A stretch of DNA of 64,000 nt from Oscillospiraceae bacterium (GTDB taxonomy: Bacteria; Bacillota; Clostridia; Oscillospirales; Acutalibacteraceae): contig SVPL01000001.1 of NCBI GenBank assembly GCA_015065925.1, positions 1-64,000 on the forward strand, in the 5' to 3' direction. Made by a program: the position numbers and the translations under genes. Under the pieces are notes generated by a model. It did no database searches. It was not told the origin of the DNA and worked only from the letters and a program-made list of their open reading frames with translations. Of this stretch, positions 8,214 to 16,842 are shown in pieces; position 1 is the first letter of the stretch; every line of letters begins with the position of its first letter.

Positions 8214-11200
8214 TTAAAAGGGGCAATTTGTATTAGGCTTTCTTTTGCCCAAAAGCTGAGAACCGAAAACTATTACACCGCTTACAAAGGCTAATGCTAT
8301 AAGCATTGTAATATTTACATAATCACCCATTTTTGGATTTTCGGAAGCGTCATTCTTTGGAGCTTCCTCATCAGAAATTTCGGGATTTTCAGGTTCTTTT
8401 GGATTTTCGGGATTTTCAGGGTTTTCGGGATTTTCCTGAACTATCTCGATTTCGTTTACAACCTCATTAGAGGTGTAGTTATTTGAGCCCTCCATAGCCG
8501 TAGCGACATTAGAGATTGAAGCAGCCCCGTCAACATCATTAACCTTAACCTTAAAGCTAACAGTTAAGCTTTCACCTGCGGGAACGGTAACATTCCAGGT
8601 AATTTCGCCGTCTTCATAGATGCCGCCGTTATCGGCAGAGCCTTCCACATAGGTGGTGTACTCAGGAATGGTATCGGTAACGGTTACGGTTGCTTCTTTG
8701 GTGTCGGTATTGGTGTACTTAATCTTGTAAACAAGCTCGTCGCCTTCATAAACCTTTTCGCCGTCGATACTAACGGTAAGGTCGCTCGCATTAAATACAT
8801 CCTTTTCAACCTTATCTTCTACGGTGTAGTTAGTAACAATATTTGTATCATAGGTGTTGGTGCCATTAAATACCTTTGCTGTATTTTCAATTTCCTTGGC
8901 GCCGATATCCTCATTAACCTTAACCATAAAGGCAACAGTTACTGTTGTCCAAGGCTGAACATCTTCAATCTCCCAAGTGAGTGTACCGTTTGAATAGGTG
9001 CCGCCGTTATTGGCAGAGCCTTCTACATAGGTGGTGTACTCAGGGATTTGGTCAGTTATGGTTAAATCAACCGTATTGTAGGAGGTGTTTACATAGCTTA
9101 TGTTGTAGATAAGCTCATCGCCTTCATAAACCTTTTCACCGTCGATGCTTGTATAAATGTCCTTAGGGCTGAATACATCCTTTTCTACGGGGTCCTTAAA
9201 GGTATGATTGTTAACGGTATTGGTTGTGTAGGTGTTTGTGCCGTCGCGAACTATAGCGGTATTTGCCACAATAGAGTCATTCTCATCCACCTTAACACTA
9301 AACTGAACCATAACAGACCTGCCTCTTGGCACCGTTAATATCCAATCAATATTACCGCCTGCGTAGGTGCCGCCGTGAGAAGCAGAGCCTTCTACATAAC
9401 TGGTGTATGCAGGAATGGTATCACTGATTTCTACGGTTACTTCTTTGCCTGTGTAATTGTAGTAGTAGATGTAGTAGGTAAGAACTTCTCCTGCTTCAAC
9501 AAAATTGCCATCAATCTTAGCCGATGCATTTTCCTGCCTTGCAACCTCTTTTTCGGTTGCTTCGTCAAAGGTTGCATTAACAAAGGAGCAGGCTATATTA
9601 TTGTTATTTGTTTCGGTAACACCGCTATCCATATTAATAACGGTTGCCTCAAGCTTGCCTGTACCGTGGTCGCGAACCTGAACACGGTATCCGTGCTGAG
9701 TAGTATCATAAACTACCATTTCCATAGGATTGTAGGTTTCGTCCTCGTCAATCACATAGAAATATGTGCCGGGTTCGGTATAGGTTATGGCAGTAAATTC
9801 AAATTCACCGTTTACATCATTTGTTTTGGTTTCCTTTAAAAGTGAGTTATTTGCCGAAATATCCAAATTATGATCGGTTTCATAAAGCTTGAACGCAAAA
9901 TCCCCTGCCTTTAAGGTGGCACCCTTAAACTCCTTAGTACCCTTGAAGGTAACTGTAGTAGCCGCCGCCTTATAGGTGTTTGTGAAAACGATTTCGTTGT
10001 TTTTCACATTAGCCGATGGGGTTAAGGTGCCGTCGCCGTTATCGGTAACTGTAACGGTTATATTATATCTTTGAGCATCATAGGTAACGCCATTAAGAGT
10101 ATATTTATTTGTTGCGGTATCTAAAGTTGCGCCGTTTGGAACCACCTCAGCAATGGTGTAGGTGTAGGTGCCTGCGGAAGTGTAGGTTATTTCAGAAAAC
10201 TCAAAGGAGCCGTTTGTGTGATTTTTAACAACCTCTTTTGGCGTGGTGGCATTGCCTTCATAAAGAGCAAACTCAAATTCGCCGCTTTGCATAACTCTGC
10301 CGTTCAATACCTTTTTACCTGCAAGGTTATAGGTTGTGGGAGCCACATTATATTGGTTTTTAAAGGTAACAACGGTACTTGTAGAGTCCTCAAAATAATA
10401 TGTAGCCTTAAGGGTACCTGTTTGAACATCATTTTCAACCTCAACAACCAAATCGTAAATGGTGGTGTCGTAGGTTACGCCGTCCTTAACGCCGTTTGCG
10501 GGAGCAACCTCTTTAATATCATACTCATATTTACCAACCTTGGTGAAATTGAGAACATTATTTTTAGTAAGAGGATTATTGGAGTCTACCGCTTTGAAGT
10601 CGATATTTCCGTTTGCGTCATTTGTGCCGCGAAGTATTGCGGTAGCTTTGCCGTTTTCATAGACCTCAAAGGTAAAGTCGCCGCCATTAAGAGATTTGTT
10701 TGTTAAAGATTTTTTAACAAGTGCGTCAACATCTAAAGATGTATCTGCGGGATCATAGGTGTTGGTGAAATAAAGCTTACCCTTGTTATTATCGGTAACG
10801 GTAGGTGCTTTTTCATCCTTTGCGGCGTCGTTATGGGGAGTGATTGTCATAGTGGCTTCAAGCTTACCGCCATTTTCTGAAACAACCACCTTTACAAGGT
10901 ACTGGGCACCTGAATAACTCCAACCCGCTTTACCTGTATTTTCCTCATAAACAAGGTAATAATGTGTGCCGATTTGCGAAGTAGTATAAACACCGCTTAT
11001 ACGTGCCTCTCCTGCGGCATCGGAAAGAATGCTGTTGGTAGATGTTTCGGGCTGATTGGGGGTTAAAGGATTACCGTTTTCATCCACTGCAATAGATCTG
11101 AACTTAAAGCCTGACTTGGAAATTTCGGTATCGTATGATAGATTATTAACCTCTTTCACAATATCCATACTGATAGGTGCAGTTTCATAGGTATTGTTAA

Positions 11201-14200
11201 ATTCAATTATATAGTCAAGAGCGCTATCGCCCACTGTATTGGAGATTTCATTGCCGTTTTTATCTATAACCTTTGCGGTAAGCTGACCGCCTGCATCGGT
11301 AACAACAACATCAAAGGTATAGATGGTGCGGTCGTAGGAAACATTTGCTACATTCCCCTTAACCTCTAATACCTGATAAGCATAGGTTCCTGTTGTATTA
11401 TAAACCTCACCGCCAAGAACATTCTTAAAGGAAATAGCTTTTTCACCGTATTCCTGAGCAAGATATTCAACGGTATCCTCAGAAATTGTGCTCCAATCGG
11501 GGGTTGCAAGGGTGGTATCATACTTTTGAACACGGAACTTAAATTCGCCGCCCAAAAGCTTATTCTTAACCGACTCATCGGCAAAGTTTTTGGTTATATT
11601 AACATCTAAATCAACGGTAGTAGACTTGGGAACATAGGTGTTAATAATAACTGTAGTTGCTTTACCTGTTGAAGGAATTACAACTGTTGCCTTATCGGTA
11701 GTTTCGGTTGCAGTTTCGCCCGAATGATTACGAGCGCGATATTTAACACTCTTAAAAATCTCTTTTTGAGCATCGGTAAGCTTTTCGGTGATTGTTACCT
11801 CTACATTCTCGGGAATGTTTAAAATTTCAAATGTATTTCTTGCCGATACATAAATTGTAGCTTTACCATTTGCATCAAAGATAACCGAAGCACTGTTATT
11901 TTCATCATCTATAGCACTAAAGGTTTTGTTTGCAAGGGCTTCTCCACCATCAATCTCAAAGGCAAATTTTTCATTTAAAACGCTTTGGGGAATAGTATGG
12001 TCGCTGCTAAGCTCTTTTGTAATATCAAGATTACCGTACTTTTTAAGGGTATTTGTTACGGTTACGGCAACATACTGATTTTGGCTACCGTTCATAACCT
12101 GCTCTACTGTAGGAATGGTGATATTTGTGGTAGAAATGCTATGAACTCTGTAATCTGCGTTAGTGGGAATTTCCTCGCCTACGGTACATTCACTGCCCTC
12201 AGGAATACCACTTACCCAAACAGTTTCGCCCACCTTAACCTGAACCTTAACTGTATTGTTTTCAAACACAAATGGAACAGAACTGCCGTCTATATTGTAT
12301 ACAACGGGATTTGCAGTTTCGCCCAAAGGCATAGAATTAATTTTTAGGGTGAGAGTGTATGTATCATCGGCATTTCCGATATTTTCATTAGCCGCCTTGG
12401 TAAGGGCTACGCCTGTATTTAAAGAAAGGGTTAATTTGCCGTTATTACCAAGCCATACAATAACATCATTACCGTGATGGTTGCTTTTTGCCGTTGTATC
12501 GGTGTACTGAGGCTCATAGCGAATAGGATCGGTTTCGGTGCGATTAACCTCTTTTTCAAAGGTCATATTGTGGAAACGGCTGGTACGCTTTGAGTAGGCA
12601 CCAAGCACTGCGTAAATCTCTGCAGTAGGATTGAGCCTTACATACTCGGCAATTTGCTCAGCGGTCATTGTTCTGCCTATATCGTCCAAGGTGTAGCCTG
12701 CAGTTGCATCGTAATTTACATATTTTTCGGTTTTTGCATCATAGAATGCAACTGACGGTTTAAGATACTTCCACTCAGTATAAACCAAATAGGTTATCTT
12801 TTCGGCGGCATTTGGAGAATCGGTAGTATCGGGGGTAGGATGATAATAGCTTACATAGGTATAAACCATAGCGTCATCTTCGGTAGAAAGATACTCATTA
12901 TAGGTCATCCAATCAAGACCGTGAACATTTTCGTCCCAAACAATACCGTATTCATCATTTTCTTCGATTTCAATAGTAGGCTTATTAGGTTTGGTTAAAT
13001 CATAAACTCGGGTGAATATTCCCTGATTGCTTTGATGGTAATAATAACGATTTTCATCCGAGGGCTTGAAGCCAACATGGGCGTCACGGGTTACGGGATT
13101 TCCATTATCATCAAGCTCTTTTGCAGTAACGCCAAACTGATTGCTGTAAAGGGTGATTTCCCCATTTTGAATATCAAGACCTGAATAATCCTTATCTATT
13201 TTGGTAAGGTCAATATCTCCGTTTTTAAGAAGAACATCAGAATCCACACCAACTGTATAGAAAACACGCAAGGGATTATAGGTAAGCTCATTAATGGTTG
13301 CTTCGGTTATATTATTTTCGGTTTTTGCCGCAACCTGCTCTAACAGAATAGGAAGTATTTCCTGATTTATTCTGATTTCCAGTTTCTGTGTGCCGTCTAC
13401 ATTTTCCGAAATAGCAATTTTAATATCCTCAGAGGTTTCATATTCCTCATTTGTGGTGGGGTTAATTCCCTTATCATATTCAACGGTATACTCGCCGTTA
13501 GCATAATTCACTGCATAGGATTTACCAAAAAGGGTAACTGCCTGAATATTTTTAATCTCCATATATTCGCCTATATGGTCAACATAAATAAGAGGAGTGT
13601 TTTTTACACCGGTTGCGCCTTCGGTAATTTCGGTGGAGCTTATGGGATTAAAGGCGCTGGAGTTGATTTCTTCAAAAATCTGCTTAAAGGTGTTTTCCAA
13701 TTCAGCTGCCGAAACATTATAATATGTATCAACATAATTTATATTGTTCTCTATGTCATCATCTGTAACGCCCGAGCCCGCAGGATAGTTATGGTCAAGC
13801 ACAAACTGATGATTTCCGTTATAGCTTTCGGTTCTTCTTACGGTATTACCCTTAAGCCAGGTATCGGTATAAAGCTTGTATGCGTTTTTAATGTTGCCGT
13901 CGGTGTTAGAGCTATTAAAACCGTTAGTTGTTGAACCCGGATTTATAATAGCATTTGCAGCGGCATCATCACCAATATCTACGCCTATGCCATAAATGGT
14001 GGGCGCTTTGCCGTAAACATCTTCAACGCGGGCTCTTTTATATGCGGCAGTAAGCAGTGTTGCAACGGCTACGCCCTGAGGAACTCCACCTGAGAATATC
14101 TGACGGGGAGTTTGACCTGAAAGGTCATAGAATTTCTGTAAAGCTGCGGTATTTGCCGAGCCATCGGTAAGAACAATGGCTATAGGAGCGCGACCTTCGG

Positions 14201-14939
14201 TATTTGATGCATTTTCAAGCATACTCATACCCGCGTCAATACCTGCTTGGAGATTGGTGCCTCTTGCATAACCCTTGGTGTTGTTATATAAAAGATTACC
14301 TGAATTATCAAAGGCTCTGATTGTACCGCCCTTATCTGTGTTATTCCTTTCATCAAATGTATATTTATTATTTAAAACGCTTAATTTAATGCCATTTTCA
14401 TATTTGCCGAAGGGTAGGATTTGAATATCGTCATAGTTATAAGCAACAATACCTATTCTTATATCCTTTGCAGCTGTAAGGTCTGCAAGAAGACTGTTGG
14501 AGGCTACAATAAGCTTTTCCAAACGGGTTGTATTGTTTGAAACATCATCCATAGATGTAGAGGCATCTAAAACCAACACAACATCCATCGGTCCGCTTGA
14601 ATTAAATGTAGTTTTAGTGGTCATTGAGGAGCCAAGGGCTGAGAAAACAGTTTGGAAGTTTTCGCCCTGCTCCAAATTAACCTTAAAGGTAGAGCCTTCT
14701 TTTCCGCTTGTATTTAAAACGGCGGTCTGACCGTTGGTATAAACCGATTTATCAACCCAAACTCTGCCTGCATAGCGGTTACCGTCGGTTTCGGTACCCA
14801 TTATGCTCTCAAAGGTATGAGCAGTGCCGTTATCGGCAACGGCAGTTACAACATTCACCTCTGCCGCCATAGATGTAATTGGTAATGCCGATACAATTAT
14901 TAAAACAGAAAGCATTACACTTAATATTTTTTTAATCAT
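8214..14939 (-). CDS. Giant cell-wall protein: VWA, pilin isopeptide-linkage repeats, DUF11 repeats, sortase-type anchor
   Basis: A 2241-aa secreted, wall-anchored protein. Order: signal peptide (about 1-26); von Willebrand A domain from about 115 with a MIDAS motif (VLDASTSMDD) and IVLTDGSANTA; a long Tyr-rich region; from about 965 to 1790 roughly six Spy0128-like pilin isopeptide-linkage modules, recognised by the recurring opening (TKEL, TKNF, KKVLNG), GEFEF and FTNTY strands; three near-identical DUF11 modules (about 1793-2165) each containing EYTTYVEGSA or a close variant; an NPENP repeat linker; then NPKMGD, a hydrophobic helix and GKRK. NPKMGD resembles the NPxTG-D class of sorting signal with Met for Thr. 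The likely role is adhesion as a pilus-tip-like or stalked adhesin. GGAGGATAT precedes the ATG. No sortase gene is adjacent. Confidence 0.88.
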   Translation of the reverse strand: MIKKILSVMLSVLIIVSALPITSMAAEVNVVTAVADNGTAHTFESIMGTETDGNRYAGRVWVDKSVYTNGQTAVLNTSGKEGSTFKVNLEQGENFQTVFSALGSSMTTKTTFNSSGPMDVVLVLDASTSMDDVSNNTTRLEKLIVASNSLLADLTAAKDIRIGIVAYNYDDIQILPFGKYENGIKLSVLNNKYTFDERNNTDKGGTIRAFDNSGNLLYNNTKGYARGTNLQAGIDAGMSMLENASNTEGRAPIAIVLTDGSANTAALQKFYDLSGQTPRQIFSGGVPQGVAVATLLTAAYKRARVEDVYGKAPTIYGIGVDIGDDAAANAIINPGSTTNGFNSSNTDGNIKNAYKLYTDTWLKGNTVRRTESYNGNHQFVLDHNYPAGSGVTDDDIENNINYVDTYYNVSAAELENTFKQIFEEINSSAFNPISSTEITEGATGVKNTPLIYVDHIGEYMEIKNIQAVTLFGKSYAVNYANGEYTVEYDKGINPTTNEEYETSEDIKIAISENVDGTQKLEIRINQEILPILLEQVAAKTENNITEATINELTYNPLRVFYTVGVDSDVLLKNGDIDLTKIDKDYSGLDIQNGEITLYSNQFGVTAKELDDNGNPVTRDAHVGFKPSDENRYYYHQSNQGIFTRVYDLTKPNKPTIEIEENDEYGIVWDENVHGLDWMTYNEYLSTEDDAMVYTYVSYYHPTPDTTDSPNAAEKITYLVYTEWKYLKPSVAFYDAKTEKYVNYDATAGYTLDDIGRTMTAEQIAEYVRLNPTAEIYAVLGAYSKRTSRFHNMTFEKEVNRTETDPIRYEPQYTDTTAKSNHHGNDVIVWLGNNGKLTLSLNTGVALTKAANENIGNADDTYTLTLKINSMPLGETANPVVYNIDGSSVPFVFENNTVKVQVKVGETVWVSGIPEGSECTVGEEIPTNADYRVHSISTTNITIPTVEQVMNGSQNQYVAVTVTNTLKKYGNLDITKELSSDHTIPQSVLNEKFAFEIDGGEALANKTFSAIDDENNSASVIFDANGKATIYVSARNTFEILNIPENVEVTITEKLTDAQKEIFKSVKYRARNHSGETATETTDKATVVIPSTGKATTVIINTYVPKSTTVDLDVNITKNFADESVKNKLLGGEFKFRVQKYDTTLATPDWSTISEDTVEYLAQEYGEKAISFKNVLGGEVYNTTGTYAYQVLEVKGNVANVSYDRTIYTFDVVVTDAGGQLTAKVIDKNGNEISNTVGDSALDYIIEFNNTYETAPISMDIVKEVNNLSYDTEISKSGFKFRSIAVDENGNPLTPNQPETSTNSILSDAAGEARISGVYTTSQIGTHYYLVYEENTGKAGWSYSGAQYLVKVVVSENGGKLEATMTITPHNDAAKDEKAPTVTDNNKGKLYFTNTYDPADTSLDVDALVKKSLTNKSLNGGDFTFEVYENGKATAILRGTNDANGNIDFKAVDSNNPLTKNNVLNFTKVGKYEYDIKEVAPANGVKDGVTYDTTIYDLVVEVENDVQTGTLKATYYFEDSTSTVVTFKNQYNVAPTTYNLAGKKVLNGRVMQSGEFEFALYEGNATTPKEVVKNHTNGSFEFSEITYTSAGTYTYTIAEVVPNGATLDTATNKYTLNGVTYDAQRYNITVTVTDNGDGTLTPSANVKNNEIVFTNTYKAAATTVTFKGTKEFKGATLKAGDFAFKLYETDHNLDISANNSLLKETKTNDVNGEFEFTAITYTEPGTYFYVIDEDETYNPMEMVVYDTTQHGYRVQVRDHGTGKLEATVINMDSGVTETNNNNIACSFVNATFDEATEKEVARQENASAKIDGNFVEAGEVLTYYIYYYNYTGKEVTVEISDTIPAYTSYVEGSASHGGTYAGGNIDWILTVPRGRSVMVQFSVKVDENDSIVANTAIVRDGTNTYTTNTVNNHTFKDPVEKDVFSPKDIYTSIDGEKVYEGDELIYNISYVNTSYNTVDLTITDQIPEYTTYVEGSANNGGTYSNGTLTWEIEDVQPWTTVTVAFMVKVNEDIGAKEIENTAKVFNGTNTYDTNIVTNYTVEDKVEKDVFNASDLTVSIDGEKVYEGDELVYKIKYTNTDTKEATVTVTDTIPEYTTYVEGSADNGGIYEDGEITWNVTVPAGESLTVSFKVKVNDVDGAASISNVATAMEGSNNYTSNEVVNEIEIVQENPENPENPENPKEPENPEISDEEAPKNDASENPKMGDYVNITMLIALAFVSGVIVFGSQLLGKRKPNTNCPF

Positions 14940-14963
14940 TTTTTATATCCTCCTTAAAATCGG

Positions 14964-15281
14964 TTACAAGCTTTTTTTATTGCCATCATAAATACATACG
15001 CCAAGCAGGTCTTCACCTTGCCTATAATGTTTACAGCTAAAACATTCTTCCGAGTTTTCTTCACCTTCATAATACCGGCATATATCCTGCATTTGTGTTA
15101 CAAAGGGATACCCTTCGGGGGTGAATATGGGACTTTTTAAAAAATCGGGATAAATTGGAATGGCTTCACTGAATTTACTGGTACGATCTTCTTCATCATA
15201 ATAACCGTACCTAACCTCAAAGGTATTGCCAAAAAGGTTAATAACCTTGTATAAATCCCCTTCTTTATGAATTGTACTCAT
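14964..15281 (-). CDS. Small Cys-containing protein of unknown function
   Basis: A 105-aa protein with a strong ribosome site (GGGAGGAGATGATT) and a stop 24 nt before the surface protein gene, with which it is probably co-transcribed. The C-terminal half holds four Cys in the arrangement C-x10-C-x2-C-x9-C (DICRYY...ECFSCKHY...GVCIYDG), suggesting a structural zinc site. There is no signal peptide or membrane segment. I do not recognise a named family; the acidic, aromatic N-terminal half looks like a compact beta fold. Function unknown; the context suggests a role connected with the surface protein or its regulator. Confidence 0.75.
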   Translation of the reverse strand: MSTIHKEGDLYKVINLFGNTFEVRYGYYDEEDRTSKFSEAIPIYPDFLKSPIFTPEGYPFVTQMQDICRYYEGEENSEECFSCKHYRQGEDLLGVCIYDGNKKSL

Positions 15282-15339
15282 AAAATCATCTCCTCCCGAA
15301 CCATGTTCGGCTTTATTGCGAATAGGTTTTTATAATAAC

Positions 15340-15385
15340 AAAAACCGTCACGCTGTTATTTTACAATAACATTGTAACGGTTTTT
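15340..15385. terminator. Rho-independent terminator downstream of the two-headed regulator
   Basis: Inverted repeat with outer arms AAAAACCGT and ACGGTTTTT and an inner stem TGTTATT/AATAACA. The minus-strand transcript of the regulator at 15478-16707 would read into it. It separates that gene from the small Cys protein. Confidence 0.8.
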
Positions 15386-15477
15386 AAAAAACTTTTCTAT
15401 CACCCAAATTATTTTTTTAGGGCTAAAAATTTTTATCCTTATATTCGAAAAAGAGATATATTTTTATATTCTGATTT

Positions 15478-16707
15478 TTACAAAATAGTTATAAGCTCGT
15501 CGCGATTATTTACACCGCTTTTTTGGAAAACAATTCTGATTGTTTGCTTAACTGCTGCCAAGGAAATATGAAGTGACTGGGAAATTTCCGTGTTACTCAT
15601 TCCAAATGCCGCCAGTTTTGCAACCTCGCGTTCACGGAAGGTTAGATTTGTAGATATTTTTTTATTACGAATATTACCGCTAAGGGAAGACCATCCCACA
15701 GAAAATTTGGCATAAAGGGACTGTACTTTTTCTAAATATTCAGGAGCAACAGCCTTAAATCTTTCATCCAAAAGATTATCAAGATACTTTCTATGCTCCA
15801 CCAAAATACCGAAAAGCCTATCGGGAACCGCAAGCCTTATAGCCTTATCTATATGATATACGGCGCGGTTGTTTTCCCCTATATTATGGTAAACTATAGC
15901 GCACATAATACGCAAATAAATCTCACAAATAACGGTTTTTGCCGCCCTTACATCTGAAATCATAGGTTCAATTGTATTGGGCAACAGCCTTAAAAGGGTA
16001 AGCCCCTCCACGCCGTTTAACTCATACTGCTTTGTGGCTATGGCAAGACCTGCAACATAAAGGTAGTTTATGTAAAACACCTTTGCAGCCGAAAGGGCAT
16101 CTGGATGCAGAGCCTCAAAATCCCCCATTTTAAACCATTCGGGGAAGTTTGAAATATCATACACCGAGCTATCAAGCGCCGCCAAAGAAAGGCTTATAAT
16201 ATCACGATAATTATCATCCTTTGCGGGGGCTTCACATATATGCCGCCTTGCCTTATTCCACAGTTCGATATCACCGCGCCACATAGCGCAAAGACCAAGT
16301 AGCATACCACCCGAAAGAACGGCATAAAAGCCTGAATGGGTGTTTAAAATGATATTCGCATTTTGGTAAACCTTATCTATTTCTCCTCTGGAATAGGCGA
16401 TTTCCGATTCAAAAAGCAATTTTGCCTCGGCGTGCTCAGAAAGACTTAAGGCAACCTCCTCTGCCGAGCCCGGAATGGTATAAAGGTCGGTCATATCCAA
16501 AAAGGGGGTTTTTCTTATAAGGGGCTCAACCGTTAGCTTGTTAGATGGAGACTTTTTGCGCATATCTGCAGGCCGAGGGGAGTCTTTGGGTATCACCCAG
16601 CTTGAACCGAAACGCTCTGCTCCTGCTATTCTTCCGCTTTTGCAATAATCCTGCACTCGCCTTACAGTTATTCCCCATTTTTCTGCCGCTTGTTTAGCCG
16701 TTATCAT
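15478..16707 (-). CDS. Transcriptional regulator with DNA-binding domains at both ends (excisionase-like HTH plus LuxR-type HTH)
   Basis: 409 aa. Residues 1-50 (ITAKQAAEKWGITVRRVQDY, then SSWVIPKDSPRP) are a MerR/excisionase-like winged helix. The last 60 residues (LTFREREVAKLAAFGMSNTE, then SLHISLAAVKQTI) are a GerE/LuxR-type helix-turn-helix. The roughly 280 residues between are helical with periodic Ala/Leu/Tyr, consistent with a TPR-like sensor as in MalT-type regulators, but no nucleotide-binding motif is present. The ribosome site before the ATG is weak. It lies upstream of and co-oriented with the small Cys protein and the giant surface protein, separated by a terminator, so it may control them. 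The ligand is unknown. Confidence 0.8.
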   Translation of the reverse strand: MITAKQAAEKWGITVRRVQDYCKSGRIAGAERFGSSWVIPKDSPRPADMRKKSPSNKLTVEPLIRKTPFLDMTDLYTIPGSAEEVALSLSEHAEAKLLFESEIAYSRGEIDKVYQNANIILNTHSGFYAVLSGGMLLGLCAMWRGDIELWNKARRHICEAPAKDDNYRDIISLSLAALDSSVYDISNFPEWFKMGDFEALHPDALSAAKVFYINYLYVAGLAIATKQYELNGVEGLTLLRLLPNTIEPMISDVRAAKTVICEIYLRIMCAIVYHNIGENNRAVYHIDKAIRLAVPDRLFGILVEHRKYLDNLLDERFKAVAPEYLEKVQSLYAKFSVGWSSLSGNIRNKKISTNLTFREREVAKLAAFGMSNTEISQSLHISLAAVKQTIRIVFQKSGVNNRDELITIL

Positions 16708-16745
16708 AATTAATCATCAGGCTTTCTTCTAAAATTAAAGATTTT

Positions 16746-16825
16746 CTTCGCGTTTGCGAAGTTTATTTCCTTCGCTTTAGCGAAAGTTAGGCAAACACAA
16801 CCTTCGCAAATGCGAAGGTTGTGTT
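16746..16825. repeat. Cluster of three palindromes sharing TTCGC/GCGAA; the last is probably the aspS terminator
   Basis: Three adjacent hairpins: 16746-16761 (CTTCGCGTTTGCGAAG), 16771-16784 (TTCGCTTTAGCGAA) and 16794-16825, a perfect 15-bp stem with arms beginning AACACAACC. The last lies 18 nt after the aspS stop and could end that transcript, although its T-tract is poor. The shared stem core suggests a locally multiplied palindrome. Confidence 0.8.
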
Positions 16826-16842
16826 AAGTTTTTGAAAAATTA

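Noticed and set aside
9375-10706. 154- and 162-aa plus-strand ORFs opposite the giant adhesin
   Set aside because: Antisense shadows of a repetitive, codon-biased gene; no ribosome sites.
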